DNA of 64,000 bases from Phycisphaerae bacterium (GTDB lineage Bacteria; Planctomycetota; Phycisphaerae; UBA1845). Below the pieces are notes generated by a model. The model worked only from the letters and a program-made list of their open reading frames with translations, searched no databases and was not told the DNA's origin. The stretch covers positions 186,001-250,000 of the forward strand of contig JAGFJJ010000048.1 in assembly GCA_024102815.1 (NCBI GenBank). Reading direction: 5' to 3'. This document shows, in pieces, positions 8,061 to 16,360 of this stretch. Position numbers and translations under genes: made by a program. The number at the start of each line of letters is the position of its first letter. Position 1 is the first letter of the stretch.

Positions 8061-9733
8061 TGTTGCAGGTCGGGATCATCTGCGGCTACCTGGCGCTGCT
8101 GCTGCTCCTGGGTGTGGCGAGCAGCCGGTTCTTTCGCGGCACGGCCAGCGACTACTTCCTGGCTTCGCGGGGCATCGGGTCATTTCTGCTGCTCATGTCG
8201 CTATTCGGTACGACCATGACGGCGTTCGCGATGGTCGGATCGACGGGCGAGTCCTTCAAGGCGGGGATCGGCGTTTACGGGCTGATGGCGTCGTGGTCGG
8301 GGATCATCCACGCAGCGGTTTTCTTCCTGATCGGCATCAAGCTCTGGTCCTTCGGCAAGCGGCATGGCTACGTAACGCAGATTCAGTTCTTCCGCGATCG
8401 GTTTGAGTCGGACAAGCTGGGACTGATCCTGTTTCCGGTGCTCGTGGGGCTGGTCATCCCCTACCTGCTCATCGGCATCATGGGGGCGGGTGCAACGATC
8501 GAGAAGGTCACCGAGGGCGCGTTTCCGAGTGTGTTCCCGGCGTATTTCACCGGCCGGACCGTCGTTGCGGCGGGAGCGGTCCCCTACTGGCTGGGGTCAC
8601 TGGCGATATGCCTCGTCGTTTTGTTTTACGTTTTCCTGGGCGGCGTGCGCGGCACGGCCTGGGCAAACGCCTTTCAGACGCTCGTATTCCTGTTCATCGG
8701 GTGCTTCACTTTTGTGCTCATTGCGGACAAGTTCGGCGGTGTGCGTAACGCCACGGCCATGGTCCAGGAGCATAACCCGCATTACCTTCGTCGCACGGTC
8801 GACGCAGATGATCCGCTGACTCGCTACCAGGGCGATCTCAAGGTGCACGGTCAGCGCCTGGCCAAGTGGGAGGCCGCGCCGCCCGAGGAGCGCGGACCGA
8901 AACCGGCGGAGGTGGAGCGTCCCCACGGATTCACGCAGCTCCACTTCCTTACGTATTTCTTTATCCCGCTGAGTGTGGGGATGTTCCCGCATCTGTTTCA
9001 ACACTGGCTTACGGCGCGGTCGGCGCGGTCGTTTCGATTGAGCGTCGTCGCCCATCCGCTGTTGATTCTGCTGGTATGGGCGCCTTGTGTGATGATCGGC
9101 GTGTGGGCGACGTCGGCGATGATCGACGGCAAGCCCGTGATCCCGTACGGATTCACCAATCCCAATGCCGTGCTGGGCAAACTGGTGGCCGAGCTCACCA
9201 CGCCGGTGCTGGGCGGATTTCTCACGGCGGGCATTCTCGCGGCGATCATGTCCTCGCTCGATTCGCAATTTCTGTGCATCGGGAGCATTTTCACGAACGA
9301 CATCGTCGCCCACTACATCAAGCATGACCGGATCGGCGACCGCCAACGGGTCTTTCTCGGCCGGTTGTTCGTCATCCTGATCGTGGCGGCGACGTACGCG
9401 TTGGCGCAATTCCGCCCCGGCGGGGTGTTCACGCTGGGCGTGTGGTGTTTCAGCGGATTCGCCAGTCTGTTTCCCCTGGTCTTTGCGGCGGTCTATTGGC
9501 GGCGTGTGACCAAGGCGGGGGCGTACGCGTGCGTACTGACGGCGGCGGCCACGTGGATCTGGCTCTTCGCCGAGTCGGGATTCGCCGGTGATGACAACTA
9601 TTTGTTCCTGGGCATGATGCCGGCGGCGACGATGGTGGCCGCCTCAACGCTCGCATTGGTGGTTGTGTCTCTGTTGACCCGCCCGCCGTCGGCGGCGACG
9701 ATCGAGAAGTTCTTCGGGACGGTGCGGGCATAG
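8060..9733 (+). CDS. Sodium:solute symporter (SSS family)
   Basis: A 557-residue polytopic membrane protein with about 12-13 hydrophobic helices. It begins with a helix after LQVGIICGYLALLLLLGVASSRFF and carries the family's N-terminal signature around DYFLASRGIGSFLLLMSLFGTTMTAF. LGGVRGTAWANAFQT matches the TM5-6 region, and GILAAIMSSLDSQFLCIGSIFTNDIV is the classic SSS signature in the second half, containing the sodium-site serines. A hydrophilic loop of roughly 70 residues (about 240-300) separates the two halves. The substrate cannot be told from sequence; related proteins carry organic acids, sugars or amino acids. It is the distal partner of the DUF3311 protein and probably moves the product or precursor of the cluster across the inner membrane. 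Confidence 0.9.
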   Translation: MLQVGIICGYLALLLLLGVASSRFFRGTASDYFLASRGIGSFLLLMSLFGTTMTAFAMVGSTGESFKAGIGVYGLMASWSGIIHAAVFFLIGIKLWSFGKRHGYVTQIQFFRDRFESDKLGLILFPVLVGLVIPYLLIGIMGAGATIEKVTEGAFPSVFPAYFTGRTVVAAGAVPYWLGSLAICLVVLFYVFLGGVRGTAWANAFQTLVFLFIGCFTFVLIADKFGGVRNATAMVQEHNPHYLRRTVDADDPLTRYQGDLKVHGQRLAKWEAAPPEERGPKPAEVERPHGFTQLHFLTYFFIPLSVGMFPHLFQHWLTARSARSFRLSVVAHPLLILLVWAPCVMIGVWATSAMIDGKPVIPYGFTNPNAVLGKLVAELTTPVLGGFLTAGILAAIMSSLDSQFLCIGSIFTNDIVAHYIKHDRIGDRQRVFLGRLFVILIVAATYALAQFRPGGVFTLGVWCFSGFASLFPLVFAAVYWRRVTKAGAYACVLTAAATWIWLFAESGFAGDDNYLFLGMMPAATMVAASTLALVVVSLLTRPPSAATIEKFFGTVRA

Positions 9734-9769
9734 AACGCGATTGGGGGTGCAGGGTCCGGTACGCGGATC

Positions 9770-10264
9770 ATGCCTCCGGTTCTGAATGCGAACATGGCTG
9801 ACGCGTATCTCTATCATCGTGCCGTGCAGTTCTCCGACACCGACATGGCCGGCGTGCTTCACTTCTCCAACTACTACCGCTACATGGAGGAGGCCGAGCA
9901 CGCCTTCTGGAGGTCGCTCGGTGAGAGCGTCGTGGTGAAGAACGGCGACCACGCCGTGAGCTGGCCGCGGGTCGCCACGGGCTGCGAATACTTCGCCCCG
10001 GCCCGTTTCGAAGACGTGCTCGATTTGGCCCTGACCGTTTCGCACGTGGGCAACCGCTCAGTGAGCTACGAGATCGAGTTCCGCCGCGGCGGCGAGAGGA
10101 TTGCCATCGGTCGGACCACGGCGGTGTGCTGCACGATGTCTGGCGGCAATTTCGGCCCGACGGAGATCCCGCCGAGCCTGCGCGAGAAACTCGTCAGCGC
10201 GGCCGGCGTCCCCGAAGACTCCCCGCCGCCAGCCACCGAGTCATTGACCGGCCCATCCCAATAA
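9770..10264 (+). CDS. YbgC/4HBT-type acyl-CoA thioesterase
   Basis: A 164-residue hotdog-fold thioesterase of the 4-hydroxybenzoyl-CoA thioesterase superfamily. The active-site segment FSDTDMAGVLHFSNYYRYMEEAEH matches the YbgC pattern, with the catalytic aspartate in TDMAG. A second in-frame ATG (9794, MADAYLYHRA) is an equally plausible start. The last 35 residues are a proline/serine-rich tail not needed for the fold. Family members hydrolyse aromatic or short-chain acyl-CoA thioesters. Being 37 bases behind the symporter in a cluster with a predicted 4-hydroxybenzoate source, it may act on an aryl-CoA or aryl-carrier thioester, but YbgC proteins have broad specificities. Confidence 0.85.
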   Translation: MPPVLNANMADAYLYHRAVQFSDTDMAGVLHFSNYYRYMEEAEHAFWRSLGESVVVKNGDHAVSWPRVATGCEYFAPARFEDVLDLALTVSHVGNRSVSYEIEFRRGGERIAIGRTTAVCCTMSGGNFGPTEIPPSLREKLVSAAGVPEDSPPPATESLTGPSQ

Positions 10265-10308
10265 AATCGGGAGGGGCTTTTCCCAAGCCGGCAAAGGTAA
10301 CCCTAGGG

Positions 10309-10785
10309 ATGGAAACGATGAAAACAGCTCCGGTCTTGTGGCCTTATTTTGTACTGTTGACCGTGCTCTGCTGGGGCGCCTATGTGCCCACGCTGCACCA
10401 TGGGCAAATGGCCCTGGGGAAGAACAGCGCACTCCGCGCGTTTCTTTTCGTGGGGCTGGCCTATTTCGTGGTTTCGGTGGCGGTGCTGCTCTACGTACGA
10501 TTCACCAATGCCGAGCCGTGGTCGTTTAATGCGGCCGGTGGAATGATGGCCACGATCGCGGGCATATTGGGGGCGATCGGCGCCCTGGGCATCGTATTCG
10601 CGCTGAAGGCCCAGGGGAAACCCATCTATGTCGCCCCGCTGGTTTTTGCCGGCGCGCCCATCGTCAATACGTTCGTGGCGATGATCTGGAGCCGGCCGGC
10701 CAAGGCACCGAGCATCTACTTCTACCTCGGCATTCTCCTGGCCGGCGTGGGTGCAGCCCTGGTGCTTCGATTCAAACCAACGTAA
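10309..10785 (+). CDS. EamA-like small membrane protein (half-transporter)
   Basis: A 158-residue membrane protein with about five hydrophobic helices. It opens PYFVLLTVLCWGAYVPTLHHG, which resembles the first helix of EamA/DMT-family transporters, and ends YLGILLAGVGAALVLRF, the typical last helix of one EamA repeat. It is about half the size of a full ten-helix member, so it may dimerise. The start is uncertain: ATG 10309 (METMK) or ATG 10318, and the latter has AGGG 9 bases upstream. The frame is open upstream to 10126, but that part is a shadow of the thioesterase gene. It follows the thioesterase with a 44-base gap and could be the last gene of the same transcript. Confidence 0.7.
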   Translation: METMKTAPVLWPYFVLLTVLCWGAYVPTLHHGQMALGKNSALRAFLFVGLAYFVVSVAVLLYVRFTNAEPWSFNAAGGMMATIAGILGAIGALGIVFALKAQGKPIYVAPLVFAGAPIVNTFVAMIWSRPAKAPSIYFYLGILLAGVGAALVLRFKPT

Positions 10786-10899
10786 TGGACCATGTCTCAG
10801 CGAATACCGCATCAGATCAGGTGTGAGGGCGAAACAGGCGCGCACCGGTTTCGCGGTTCGCGTGTCCGCGGCCGCTCGGATTGGCGGGTGGTTCGCGCC

Positions 10900-12132
10900 A
10901 TGCGGACGCCGGCGTGGAGCGAACTACTCAAGAGCAGTGGCGCACCAAGCTCTCGGACAAGTGTCTTCTGTGCCTCTTCTGTTGCCTGCTGCCTTTTGTC
11001 TGTTGCCTTCTTGTTGGTGACGCGGACCCCTTCCGTGCGGGCTGCCGCACCGCCCGACGCCTGGCCCATGTTCCGCGGTGATTCTGCCCTGAGTGGTATT
11101 GCGGAGTCCTCTCTGCCCGAAAATCCGAAGGTGCTCTGGCGTTTTGAGGCGGGCGATGCCATCACCTCCACGGCCGCCATCGCCGACGGCATGGTGTACG
11201 TCGGCAGCGACGACGAGCACCTCTACGCGCTCGATCTTGCCACCGGCGCGCTTCGCTGGAAGTTCAAGGCGGAGGGATTCGTCCGGTCGTCGCCGACGGT
11301 CACCGGCGATTTCGTCATCTTCGGCGACGACCACGGCGTCGTCCGCGCCCTGGACCGGCGAACAGGCGCGCTTCGCTGGGCGTTCTCCACCGATGGCGAG
11401 GTCATCTCCTCGGCCAATGTCATCGGAGACCGGATCATCGTCGGATCGTACGACAGTTTCGTGTATGCACTTCGGCGAGATTCCGGCGAACTGCTCTGGA
11501 AGACGGAAACGGAAGGCCGGGTCCACGCCACGCCGGCGATCAGCGATCGATACGCCGAGAGTGCTTTCGTCATCGTCTCGGGCTGCGACGAGTTCCTTCA
11601 CGTGCTCGACGCGGGCGACGGGCGGTCGGCGCAGAAAGTGGCGATGGGTTCCGTGGCCGGGGCGTCGCCCGTCATCGCGGGTGAGCGAACGTACATCGGC
11701 ACCTATGGCAACACCGTGCGCGGGCTGAATTGGAGGGCCGGGGAAACGCTCTGGACCTTCACCGACCCCGACCGGGAATTCCCTTATATGTCCTCGGCGG
11801 TCGTGTACGAAGGGCTGGTCATACTCGGCGGGCGGGACAAGCGTGTCCGCGCCCTGGACGCCGACACGGGCAAGTCCGTTTGGGAATTCGCCACGAAGGG
11901 TCGAGTAGACGGATCGCCGGTGATCGTTGGCAAGCGGATTTTTGTCGGCTCGCAGGACGGTGTTCTCTACGCGCTCGACGCGAAATCGGGAAAGGAGCTC
12001 TGGCGATTCGAGGCGGGCGGACCCATCTCCGCCTCGCCGGCGGTTGCAGCGGGGCGACTGGTCATTGGCACGGAAGACGGCCTGCTCTACTGCTTCGGCG
12101 AAAAGCACGATGAATCGGCGGGCCCGCGTTAG
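10900..12132 (+). CDS. Exported PQQ-repeat beta-propeller protein
   Basis: A 410-residue protein made of seven or eight repeats of the PQQ/quinoprotein type, each with the pattern V-Y-V-G-S-x-D-x-x-x-Y-A-L-D-x-x-x-G-x-x-x-W-x-F. Examples are LYALDLATGALRWKF, VRALDRRTGALRWAF, VRALDADTGKSVWEF and LYALDAKSGKELWRF. ATG 10900 (MRTPAW) is preferred because residues about 20-50 form a signal-like hydrophobic segment (SVACCLLSVAFLLV) ending near AAAPPD. It resembles BamB-like and free-standing planctomycete propellers with a PMFRGDSALSG opening. No catalytic PQQ-dehydrogenase residues are apparent, so it is probably a structural or binding propeller in the periplasm. It converges with the next gene on the minus strand. 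Confidence 0.88.
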   Translation: MRTPAWSELLKSSGAPSSRTSVFCASSVACCLLSVAFLLVTRTPSVRAAAPPDAWPMFRGDSALSGIAESSLPENPKVLWRFEAGDAITSTAAIADGMVYVGSDDEHLYALDLATGALRWKFKAEGFVRSSPTVTGDFVIFGDDHGVVRALDRRTGALRWAFSTDGEVISSANVIGDRIIVGSYDSFVYALRRDSGELLWKTETEGRVHATPAISDRYAESAFVIVSGCDEFLHVLDAGDGRSAQKVAMGSVAGASPVIAGERTYIGTYGNTVRGLNWRAGETLWTFTDPDREFPYMSSAVVYEGLVILGGRDKRVRALDADTGKSVWEFATKGRVDGSPVIVGKRIFVGSQDGVLYALDAKSGKELWRFEAGGPISASPAVAAGRLVIGTEDGLLYCFGEKHDESAGPR

Positions 12133-12179
12133 ACTTCAAACCTCGGGAATTCAGGTTCGGCATGCCGATGGGCTCTCGC

Positions 12180-13337
12180 TCAACCTAAACCGCCATCGAG
12201 TCGATCAATGGAAAACAGGCCCGGCGGGATGAGTTCGCTTCCGCCATTGATGGCCAGGTCAGCGAGGATTGTTCCTATCACGGGGGCAAACTTGAATCCG
12301 TGCCCACTGAACCCCGCTCCGATCACGACTTCCGGCAGCCCGGGCAATCGATCCAGAATAAAGTGCTCATCCGGCGTCATCGTGTACATGCAGACGGAGT
12401 GTCGCTGCACGTCGTTGCCAAGCCCGCGCATGTGCCGCGAGAGAAAGGAACGGATCGGCGTCACATCTCCGTCATTCAGGCGGCGATCCAAATCTTCGGG
12501 TGCGGTGACGTTCGATCCGCCGGTGTGAATACCTACCTTTGCGGATTGTCCGTCGAGTGAGGGAAAGCCGTAATAGAATTCGCCGGCAAGATCGTAGGCG
12601 AAAACGGGTCCGCCACGATCAAGGTGCAAGCTCTCCGGCACGGGCGAGACCCAGAGCATGACCTTTCGCCGAACGACCAGCGGCAGGTTCAAAGCGCGCA
12701 ACAGCGATACCGACCAAGGCCCGCCGCAAATCACGAGCCGAGCGGCACGGTAGACATCTCGGTCGGTACGAACGACGACGCTGTTGGCTCCGGCCGCGCC
12801 CTTTTCCGGCGACCAGTCCTGCACGATCTCAGGCGCGCGAATCTGTGCCCCCGACGACACCGCCTGTTCCGCGAGGGCTTGTACGCACGCCTCTGCGAAG
12901 AGCACGCCGGCATCCGGCTCATGGAGCACTTCGAGACGGTCTTCGACGTGAAAACACGGCCAGCGGTGTTCAAGGCCGGTGGGCGTAAGCGTCTCCAGTC
13001 GCAAGGCGTGCTCCTCGGATGCGCGGCGAATGCCCGAAAGAACCGGTCCCGGCGGCTCGCCTATCAGGACCAGTCCGCAGCGTTTCAGCAGGGGCACGCG
13101 GGCCTCGCGTTCGATTCCCTCCCACCGCACAAATGCGCGTTGGGCCAGAGGGACATAGGCCGGGTGCTCGAAGTAGGCCGTGCGGATCAGCCTCTGCTCG
13201 CCGTGCGAGCTGCCCCGATCGTGGGCGATTCCGTGACGGTCGATGCCAAGTGCGCGCAAGCCCCGCGCGGAAAGCTCGCGCAGCGTGGCCGCGCCCATTA
13301 CACCCAATCCCAGGACGATGGCGTCGAACTGTTCCAC
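12180..13337 (-). CDS. Sarcosine oxidase/N-methyltryptophan oxidase-type FAD enzyme
   Basis: A 385-residue flavoprotein close in length and motifs to monomeric sarcosine oxidase (about 390). FDAIVLGLGVMGAATLREL is the N-terminal nucleotide-binding motif. RLIRTAYFEHPAYVPLAQRA is the typical active-site region. SVCMYTMTPDEHFILDRLP contains the cysteine at the position of the covalent flavin attachment in MSOX, and VIGAGFSGHGFKFAPVIG is the C-terminal FAD motif. These enzymes oxidise N-methyl amino acids, giving formaldehyde and hydrogen peroxide. GTG 13337 is preferred as start because it gives the usual short leader before the motif; an earlier GTG is at 13358. Neither has a clear ribosome binding site. 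It is divergent from the FkbH-like gene with about 125 bases between. The natural substrate is unknown. Confidence 0.87.
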   Translation of the reverse strand: MEQFDAIVLGLGVMGAATLRELSARGLRALGIDRHGIAHDRGSSHGEQRLIRTAYFEHPAYVPLAQRAFVRWEGIEREARVPLLKRCGLVLIGEPPGPVLSGIRRASEEHALRLETLTPTGLEHRWPCFHVEDRLEVLHEPDAGVLFAEACVQALAEQAVSSGAQIRAPEIVQDWSPEKGAAGANSVVVRTDRDVYRAARLVICGGPWSVSLLRALNLPLVVRRKVMLWVSPVPESLHLDRGGPVFAYDLAGEFYYGFPSLDGQSAKVGIHTGGSNVTAPEDLDRRLNDGDVTPIRSFLSRHMRGLGNDVQRHSVCMYTMTPDEHFILDRLPGLPEVVIGAGFSGHGFKFAPVIGTILADLAINGGSELIPPGLFSIDRLDGGLG

Positions 13338-13461
13338 GCGGACGAGTCTAACGAGCACATTGGGGAATGGGAAAGCTCTTATCCGAACGCTTCCCAGCGC
13401 TTCCGAGTGCCCCTCGGGCGGTCAACTTGAACGATTCCCTGGTGCGTCCGATGATGAACGT

Positions 13462-15315
13462 ATGGAGCGCCTCAAAAAACTCATCTCCGCGGGAGATGCC
13501 GCCTCGGCATGGTCTCGCGTCCGCGCCTTGGCCCAGACCTGCGCGGACTACACGGCGCTTCTGTCCCTCGCTCGCCAGGCCGATCGCCTCGAGAAGGAAG
13601 CCGGGCCGCCCAAGGGGCTCACCCCGGTCCGACTGGCGCTTCTCAGCGGTGCGACCATCGACTTGCTGGCCAAGCCGCTTAGGCTGGCTTTGCTGGCCCG
13701 GGGCATCGCCGCCGAGATTCACGTCGGCGGTTACGGCCAGTTCGTTCAGGAGATGATCGATCCGGCGTCGCCCGTCACCGCGTTCGGGCCGCGCATCGCG
13801 GTTGTGGTGAACACGCCCTACAACCTGCCCGCCTGGCCGGAGATCGGGACAGGCCAGGCGGACGCCGTTGAGCTCGCCGAGCAGGCCGTGGACTACCTGC
13901 TCAAGCCCTGTGCCGCGCTGCACGACCGCACCGGGTGCGACATCGTGCTGAACAATCTTCACCCGCCGCCCGCGCGTCCCGCCGGGAACCTGGGCGCCAA
14001 GCTCCCCGGTGACGCCGCCAACTTCGTCCGCCGTGTCAACGTCGCACTTGGCGATTGCGCCCCAAGTTACGTCCACATTCACGACGTCGCGGCGCTGGTC
14101 GAGCGCGTCGGCATGCGATCATTCTTTGACGCACGCTACTGGTATCACGCCAAACACCCGGTGTCATTTGCGTCTCTGCCGGACTACGTTCGTGGCATCG
14201 CGGGCATCGTTGCGGCCGCGCTGGGCAAGTCGTACAAGCTTGTCGCTCTCGATCTCGACAACACCTTGTGGGGCGGCATCCTGGGCGATGATGGCTTGGA
14301 GGGGATCGAAATCGGCGAGGGGACTCCGGCGGGAGAGGCGTTCAAGGCGTTTCAGATGTATCTGAAGGCGCTGCGCGATCGGGGGATCGTCCTGGCCGTG
14401 TGCAGCAAGAATGACGAGTCGATCGCCCGCAGAGCTTTCACCGATCATCCCGAGACGATCCTCAAGCTTGACGATTTCGTGGCGTTCAAGGCGAACTGGC
14501 AGCCGAAATCGGACAACCTTCGTGCCATTGCCGAGGAGCTCTCCTTGGGACTCGATTCGTTTGTCTTTGTGGACGACAACCCTGCGGAGCGCGAGCAGGT
14601 TCGGCAGATCCTGCCGCAGGTGGCGATTCCCGAGGTGGGGGACGATCCGGCGGAATATCCGGCCATGCTTGACGCCGGGCACTATTTCGAAGCGGTGGCG
14701 CTCACGGCCGAGGACCGCGAAAGGACGCAGACGTACCGCCGGCGTCGGGCCGCCGGCGAGGCGCTCGCCGCCGCCACCGATCTCACGGCGTACCTGAAGT
14801 CGCTGGACATGTGGGCGATCGTCCGCCCCTTTGACGAGGCCTCCCTGGAGCGCATCACCCAACTGACCAACAAGACAAATCAATTCAACGTGACGACGCG
14901 TCGGGTGACGCCGGCGCAGATGGAGGCGCTGGCGGACGATCCTCAGGCGGTCACGCGTTACGTTCGCCTGCGGGACTGTTTCGGTGACCACGGGCTGATT
15001 TGCGTTTTTTCAGCGACCGTTGACGGGGAAGTCATGACGGTACAGGACTGGCTGATGAGCTGTCGTGTGCTTAAACGCGGAGTTGAGTTTCTGTTATTCA
15101 ACGACATCCTGGAAGAAGCGCGTCGCCGGGGCGTGCGTGTGATCGCGGGCGTTTACCGCCCGACGGAAAGGAACGCCCTTGTAAAAGACCTGTATCGCGA
15201 TCTGGGCTTCTCGCCCGATGGGGAGGCCGTGGACGGCGGTTCACTCTGGCGGTTGGAGGTTTCCCAAGCGAAGCCGCTGGAGCACTTCATCGAAACGGAA
15301 ACACCGGCTTCGTAA
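13462..15315 (+). CDS. FkbH-like HAD-IIIC domain protein
   Basis: A 617-residue protein with the FkbH layout. There is an N-terminal SGNH-like region (LLSGATIDLLAKPLRLAL and onward), then a HAD-superfamily IIIC domain with LDLDNTLWGGILGDDG. The nucleophile motif D264-L-D266-N-T268 sits here, with VCSKNDES and VFVDDNPAEREQV as the other HAD motifs. The end is a GNAT-like domain with MSCRVLKRGVEFLLFNDI. FkbH proteins load a glyceryl unit from 1,3-bisphosphoglycerate onto an acyl carrier protein in polyketide pathways; others act in surface polysaccharide synthesis. ATG 13462 (MERLKKLISAGDA) is chosen over the long upstream extension, which is antisense to the neighbouring gene. No carrier protein or polyketide synthase is nearby, so its partner is probably encoded elsewhere. 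Confidence 0.88.
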   Translation: MERLKKLISAGDAASAWSRVRALAQTCADYTALLSLARQADRLEKEAGPPKGLTPVRLALLSGATIDLLAKPLRLALLARGIAAEIHVGGYGQFVQEMIDPASPVTAFGPRIAVVVNTPYNLPAWPEIGTGQADAVELAEQAVDYLLKPCAALHDRTGCDIVLNNLHPPPARPAGNLGAKLPGDAANFVRRVNVALGDCAPSYVHIHDVAALVERVGMRSFFDARYWYHAKHPVSFASLPDYVRGIAGIVAAALGKSYKLVALDLDNTLWGGILGDDGLEGIEIGEGTPAGEAFKAFQMYLKALRDRGIVLAVCSKNDESIARRAFTDHPETILKLDDFVAFKANWQPKSDNLRAIAEELSLGLDSFVFVDDNPAEREQVRQILPQVAIPEVGDDPAEYPAMLDAGHYFEAVALTAEDRERTQTYRRRRAAGEALAAATDLTAYLKSLDMWAIVRPFDEASLERITQLTNKTNQFNVTTRRVTPAQMEALADDPQAVTRYVRLRDCFGDHGLICVFSATVDGEVMTVQDWLMSCRVLKRGVEFLLFNDILEEARRRGVRVIAGVYRPTERNALVKDLYRDLGFSPDGEAVDGGSLWRLEVSQAKPLEHFIETETPAS

Positions 15316-15369
15316 CAGGAGAGTCGCTCCCCCTGCGACGATTTCGCACGCACCGGGCGCCGGGCCGAC

Positions 15370-15399
15370 TTGTGGCCGGGCCGAATCGGGCAGTATACT
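15370..15399 (+). promoter_or_regulatory. Candidate promoter for the 41-residue small ORF
   Basis: TATACT at 15394-15399 with TTGTGG at 15370-15375, spacer 18. The -10 box is close to consensus and the -35 is weak. It lies about 80 bases before the small ORF's ATG, giving a leader of about 70 nt. Identical TATACT boxes occur before the HemN-like gene (4555-4560) and cysE (26174-26179). Confidence 0.45.
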
Positions 15400-15477
15400 T
15401 TCTCGAAATTCACCCCCGGCCGTGGCGCGCGGCCCGTGATGCGGAACGATCTCTCTCGAAGTCAAAGGGGAAATGTG

Positions 15478-15603
15478 ATGCTCGACATCGGTGGATTCCT
15501 GACCTCGACGGACTTTCTGACGCAAATCGCGTCAATCATCGCGACGGTTCTGACCACGCTGCTTTCCAGCCTGTTTTCATCTTTCCTGGCGGCGCCGGTC
15601 TAG
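15478..15603 (+). CDS. Hydrophobic 41-residue small protein
   Basis: A short ORF encoding 41 residues, nearly all hydrophobic or small polar. It starts MLDIGGFLTSTDFLTQIAS and is followed by a single helix rich in I, L, T and S ending FLAAPV. The ATG at 15478 is preceded by AAGGGG with a 7-base spacer, a strong ribosome binding site for this genome, and a TATACT promoter lies upstream. There is no charge after residue 12, so it would be a single-pass membrane or amphipathic peptide. I do not recognise the family. It could be a toxin-like peptide or a small regulator of a membrane protein; a chance ORF is less likely given the two expression signals. It stands alone between the FkbH-like gene and the pterin dehydratase. 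Confidence 0.55.
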   Translation: MLDIGGFLTSTDFLTQIASIIATVLTTLLSSLFSSFLAAPV

Positions 15604-15729
15604 GCTGGTCAATCACTGCCCGGATTCCTACGCTCCCCCGAGGCCCGCATTGGGCAGGCCGCTCGGTCGAAGGCGTCCCTTCGCGCCGGGCGATCACCAA
15701 ATGGCACGGCTGAAAGGAGGAGTCTTTCG

Positions 15730-16026
15730 ATGCCTGGCGACCCCAAGCTGACTGAGCAGGAAATACGGGACATCCTTGGCAAACTGCCCGGCTGGGATGT
15801 CAAGGGCGGCAAGCTGCACCGCGAGTTCAAGTTCGCCGATTTTGTCGAGGCCTTTGGGTTCATGTCCCGGGCCGCCCTGGTGGCCGAGTCCATGAACCAC
15901 CACCCGGAGTGGAGTAACGTCTACAATCGTGTTCAGGTAGACTTGACGACCCACGACGCAGGAGGCATCACCTCCAAGGATACCCAGCTTGCCGTCAAGA
16001 TGAATGCGCTTGCCAGTGCGTCCTGA
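15730..16026 (+). CDS. 4a-hydroxytetrahydrobiopterin dehydratase (pterin carbinolamine dehydratase)
   Basis: A 98-residue protein with the full pterin-4a-carbinolamine dehydratase signature [27 protein letters not shown], in which the paired histidines and the later histidine and aspartate are the active-site residues. The normal family length is about 95-110. A ribosome binding site AAAGGAGG lies 15713-15720, ahead of ATG 15730. The enzyme dehydrates the 4a-hydroxy-pterin made by aromatic amino acid hydroxylases. In bacteria without those it may serve molybdopterin or act as a salvage enzyme. No phenylalanine hydroxylase is in the window. It lies ahead of thrS with a 334-base gap, so the two are probably transcribed separately. 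Confidence 0.93.
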   Translation: MPGDPKLTEQEIRDILGKLPGWDVKGGKLHREFKFADFVEAFGFMSRAALVAESMNHHPEWSNVYNRVQVDLTTHDAGGITSKDTQLAVKMNALASAS

Positions 16027-16128
16027 GGCCCACCCATCGTGCCGAAAAGCGGGGGCTTGCTTGTTTCCGGCCCCACGGCGGTGGGCTTGGAATTACGTCG
16101 AGTTAACGCCGTGGTGTGGCTAATCAGC

Positions 16129-16156
16129 TTGACCGAACTCGCCGATGTGCTATATT
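16129..16156 (+). promoter_or_regulatory. thrS promoter
   Basis: TTGACC at 16129-16134 and TATATT at 16151-16156 with a 16-base spacer, a good sigma-70-type pair. Transcription from it would start near 16163 and give a leader of about 200 nt before thrS. Confidence 0.65.
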
Positions 16157-16162
16157 GAAGTT

Positions 16163-16360
16163 TGGATGGATTGTCGCCCATCCTCCGTGTCGGAGGATCA
16201 TGGGTCTTTTCGCAGGAAGAGCGGGTCGAGGCTCGATGACGACGGAATCGTGTTAACCGAGGACCTGGTGACAAACCGGGGCTTGTCGGGCATGGTTCGT
16301 CGTCGGGCGTCGTCTCGCTCTTTGCATTTCCGGACTCGGGGGACGTAGCATCGCGTCGAT
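16163..16360 (+). promoter_or_regulatory. thrS leader region with stem-loop
   Basis: The predicted 200-nt leader holds no ORF I would call. It contains a stem-loop at about 16180-16209. The inner stem is ATCCTCC/GGAGGAT around a GTGTC loop, and CCCAT/ATGGG extends the stem, followed by TCTTTTC. No T-box specifier or AGGGTGGNACCGCG motif is seen, so this is not a T-box. Leader-mediated control of thrS is known in other bacteria (operator mimicry in E. coli); here it is only a possibility. Confidence 0.35.

Noticed and set aside
10924-12108. 394-residue minus-strand frame opposite the PQQ-repeat gene
   Set aside because: The plus strand has regular propeller repeats; the reverse frame is their mirror.
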